Assembly (NCBI GenBank): GCA_035552155.1 | Contig: DASZLX010000015.1 | Location: forward strand, 186,001-250,000 | Direction: 5' to 3' | DNA from: DASXHY01 sp035552155 | GTDB lineage: Bacteria > Verrucomicrobiota > Verrucomicrobiia > Limisphaerales > DASXHY01 | DNA: 64,000 nt | Part shown: positions 62,359-64,000 of the stretch, piece by piece | Layout of the letters: each line of letters begins with the position of its first letter | Position numbering within the stretch: the first letter of the stretch is position 1 | Made by a program: the position numbers and the translations under genes | The notes under the pieces: generated by a model | What the model saw: only the letters and a program-made list of their open reading frames with translations | Databases searched by the model: none | What the model was told of the DNA's origin: nothing

Positions 62359-63594
62359 ATGAAAAAATTAGCTTTTGCAACCTTGGCACTGATTGCCGCT
62401 GGTTTTGTTACCGAAGCGGGCGCGGCGAACGCGATCTACTTCACAGGCTCGACCGCGTTTCGCGGTAACGCCTACAATGTTCTCTCGGCCAGCACCACCG
62501 GTGGCGGCGTCTGGGATGCGACTCCGGATGTGGCGACGCGCGGTAATGCGACGGCCAGCAAAGGCAGCGATATGCTTTTCCACGGCAACATCTCCGGTGT
62601 GGAAACGTTCATTTCGTGTCACTGGAGCGGTTCGGAAGCGGGTCTCGCATCGGTTGCGAATACCACGGTTCCCAATCCGCCCAACGGCAACATCCCGGGC
62701 GCTCCCGCGACGTTCCTGAAAACGGACGGCTCGGTCGCTTACACGCAGGTGTCCAGCGGCGCAACCGGCAGCGAATTGGAAGCCACCACTCGCCAGGGCG
62801 ACCTCGCCCTGGCCGATACCTCCAGCGCCGTGTCTTTGACCTCCACGTATCCGTTTGCCTCCTTCGGCACGGTCGGCATCGTTCCGTTCACGTGGATGAA
62901 GAACACCAACAGCACTCCGAATGCCTCCTGGTCGGCGCTCTCGAACATCACCCACGACCAAGCTCGTGTTTTGTTGACGTTCCCCCAGCCGGCGGCGTTT
63001 TTCACCGGCAACCCGGCCCACACCAGCTACGTTTACCCGGTCGGACGTAACAAAGGTTCCGGCACGCGCGTGAATACCCTCGCCGATGTCGGCTACGGAA
63101 TCACGACTCCCGTGGTTCAATTCTCCATTGGCGGCCTGCCGTTCACCGGCGGTCTGACTTTGAATGAAGAAGACAACAACGGCTATGAAAGCGGCGGCGA
63201 CGTGGCCAAAGCTCTCGGCGTTGACGGAAGCTGCCAGCAGACGGACCCGAACTTCGGCGGCACCGGCTGGCTGGCGGTTGGCTATCTCGGCACGAGCGAT
63301 GCGGCCGCGTTGGCGGTTTCGCCTTATTGGCTGACGTTGAACGGCGTTTTGGAATCCGACGGCGCCGTGGAAGAAGGCCAGTACTCCTTCTGGGGAAATG
63401 AACATCTCTACGGCCAGAGCGATGTCATCTCGAACGCCGCGAAGCAATATCAGGAAGACTTCGCGAACCTGTTCAAGACGAAGATCGGCAACAACCTCGG
63501 TGGCGGGACTGCCTCGGCTCATAGCTCGGGCATACAGGTGGGATTCATGCATGCGGAAAAGCTGGCTGACACGGCTGCTCCGACTCGCAAGTAA
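62359..63594 (+). CDS. Exported protein with possible PstS-like (periplasmic binding protein) fold
   Basis: A 411-residue exported protein (MKKLAFATLALIAAGFVTEA, AGAANA). Two motifs recall phosphate-binding PstS-type proteins: IYFTGSTAFRGNAYNVLSAS near residue 27 (compare GSTF in PstS) and GRNKGSGTRVNTLADVGYGI at about 230 (compare SGTT). The central region reads NITHDQARVLLTFPQPAAFF. No ABC transporter genes are adjacent. It lacks a PEP-CTERM tail. A role as an exported ligand-binding or surface protein is inferred; the assignment to PstS family is tentative. It is followed by a rho-independent terminator. Confidence 0.7.
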   Translation: MKKLAFATLALIAAGFVTEAGAANAIYFTGSTAFRGNAYNVLSASTTGGGVWDATPDVATRGNATASKGSDMLFHGNISGVETFISCHWSGSEAGLASVANTTVPNPPNGNIPGAPATFLKTDGSVAYTQVSSGATGSELEATTRQGDLALADTSSAVSLTSTYPFASFGTVGIVPFTWMKNTNSTPNASWSALSNITHDQARVLLTFPQPAAFFTGNPAHTSYVYPVGRNKGSGTRVNTLADVGYGITTPVVQFSIGGLPFTGGLTLNEEDNNGYESGGDVAKALGVDGSCQQTDPNFGGTGWLAVGYLGTSDAAALAVSPYWLTLNGVLESDGAVEEGQYSFWGNEHLYGQSDVISNAAKQYQEDFANLFKTKIGNNLGGGTASAHSSGIQVGFMHAEKLADTAAPTRK

Positions 63595-63622
63595 TCTCTC
63601 GATCTCGTTCGAGTTCTTCAGA

Positions 63623-63650
63623 GCCAGCGCGGATCACCGCGCTGGCTTTC
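63623..63650 (+). terminator. Rho-independent terminator after the PstS-like gene
   Basis: A perfect 10-base stem, gccagcgcgg (63623-63632) and ccgcgctggc (63637-63646), around an atca loop is followed by tttctgc. It starts 28 bases after the stop codon of the 411-residue gene. Confidence 0.85.
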
Positions 63651-63682
63651 TGCATGGCCAATCACCCTCAAAGAAAAATCGA

Positions 63683-64000
63683 ATGAAAGCCATCCTGAAA
63701 GCGATCCTGCTGCCGGCTTTTCTCGGCGCCGGCGGTTTTGTCGGCGGCTACTATTATCGCGAAACGACCGCTCTGACGAGCCCGCCAGCTCCCGTCACAG
63801 CCGTCGATTCACGAAGCGCCGAAGCTCCAGCACCCTCCGAAAAAGAGAGCACCAACCCGCCGTTTCAATGGAGGCAGTTGGAGTCAACCGACTATCATAT
63901 CTATATCTCCAATTTAAGACGCATCGGTTGTCCGGAACAAACCATACGCGATATTATAACGGCGGATGTCCACAGCGTCTTTGATAAGCGTCGGCAGCAA
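63683..64000 (+). CDS. Membrane-anchored protein, cut by the window edge
   Basis: The first 106 codons of a gene that continues past the window. MKAILKAILLPAFLGAGGFV is a hydrophobic membrane anchor or signal, followed by GGYYYRETTALTSPPAPV and a proline/serine-rich linker. The last visible part, YHIYISNLRRIGCPEQTIRD then IITADVHSVFDKRRQQ, looks like a short helical domain that I remember as recurrent in Verrucomicrobia exported proteins. Function unknown. There is no stop codon before the window ends. Confidence 0.75.
   Translation, partial: MKAILKAILLPAFLGAGGFVGGYYYRETTALTSPPAPVTAVDSRSAEAPAPSEKESTNPPFQWRQLESTDYHIYISNLRRIGCPEQTIRDIITADVHSVFDKRRQQ

Overview
The window is a GC-rich chromosomal segment that looks verrucomicrobial (Verrucomicrobiota, probably the Pedosphaera/Limisphaera side). 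This rests on features recalled as typical of that group: a pseudopilin with the prepilin motif and an H-X9-DG C-terminus, giant secreted lamin-tail/CotH/Ig/FN3 proteins, a PEP-CTERM protein, OB-fold sensor kinases next to glycoside hydrolases, and many palindromic intergenic repeats. No rRNA, tRNA, insertion sequence or CRISPR array was seen.

Region 1 (1-13918, + strand) is the end of a type VI secretion system (T6SS) locus: tssF (cut by the window edge), tssG and clpV, then an AT-richer insert with two small probable effector genes. A tightly packed vgrG module follows: vgrG, DUF6484, DUF2169, a catalytically dead ketosynthase-like protein, a PAAR-like protein with a C-terminal domain resembling anthrax edema factor/ExoY cyclases, a CxxC protein, a TIGR02270-like protein and a two-TM small protein. 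ClpV points to a canonical (subtype i) system. A nested palindromic element closes the region.

Region 2 (14130-30615) is metabolic: glpK-glpD, a secreted clan-A glycoside hydrolase, L-rhamnose isomerase with the rhamnose/H+ symporter, pyruvate carboxylase, a secreted histidine phosphatase, a DUF5703/GH95-like hydrolase and a pectate-lyase-fold protein. Together they suggest capture and use of rhamnose-containing plant or algal polysaccharide, with anaplerosis by pyruvate carboxylase.

Region 3 (30938-51176) encodes five exported proteins, four of them large: a 2449-residue CotH/lamin-tail protein, two lectin/Ig/FN3 mosaics (1845 and 898 residues), a pseudopilin and a diheme-cytochrome protein. 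A 215-residue lectin-like module occurs four times, and a C-terminal module ending in FYRV or FFRMK recurs.

Region 4 (51519-64000) holds another glycoside hydrolase, a NarL-type two-component pair, an exbB-exbD-tonB-exbD energy-transduction operon, an AraC regulator, an RCC1-repeat exported protein, a PEP-CTERM protein, a possible PstS-like exported protein and a truncated lipo/membrane-anchored gene at the window edge.
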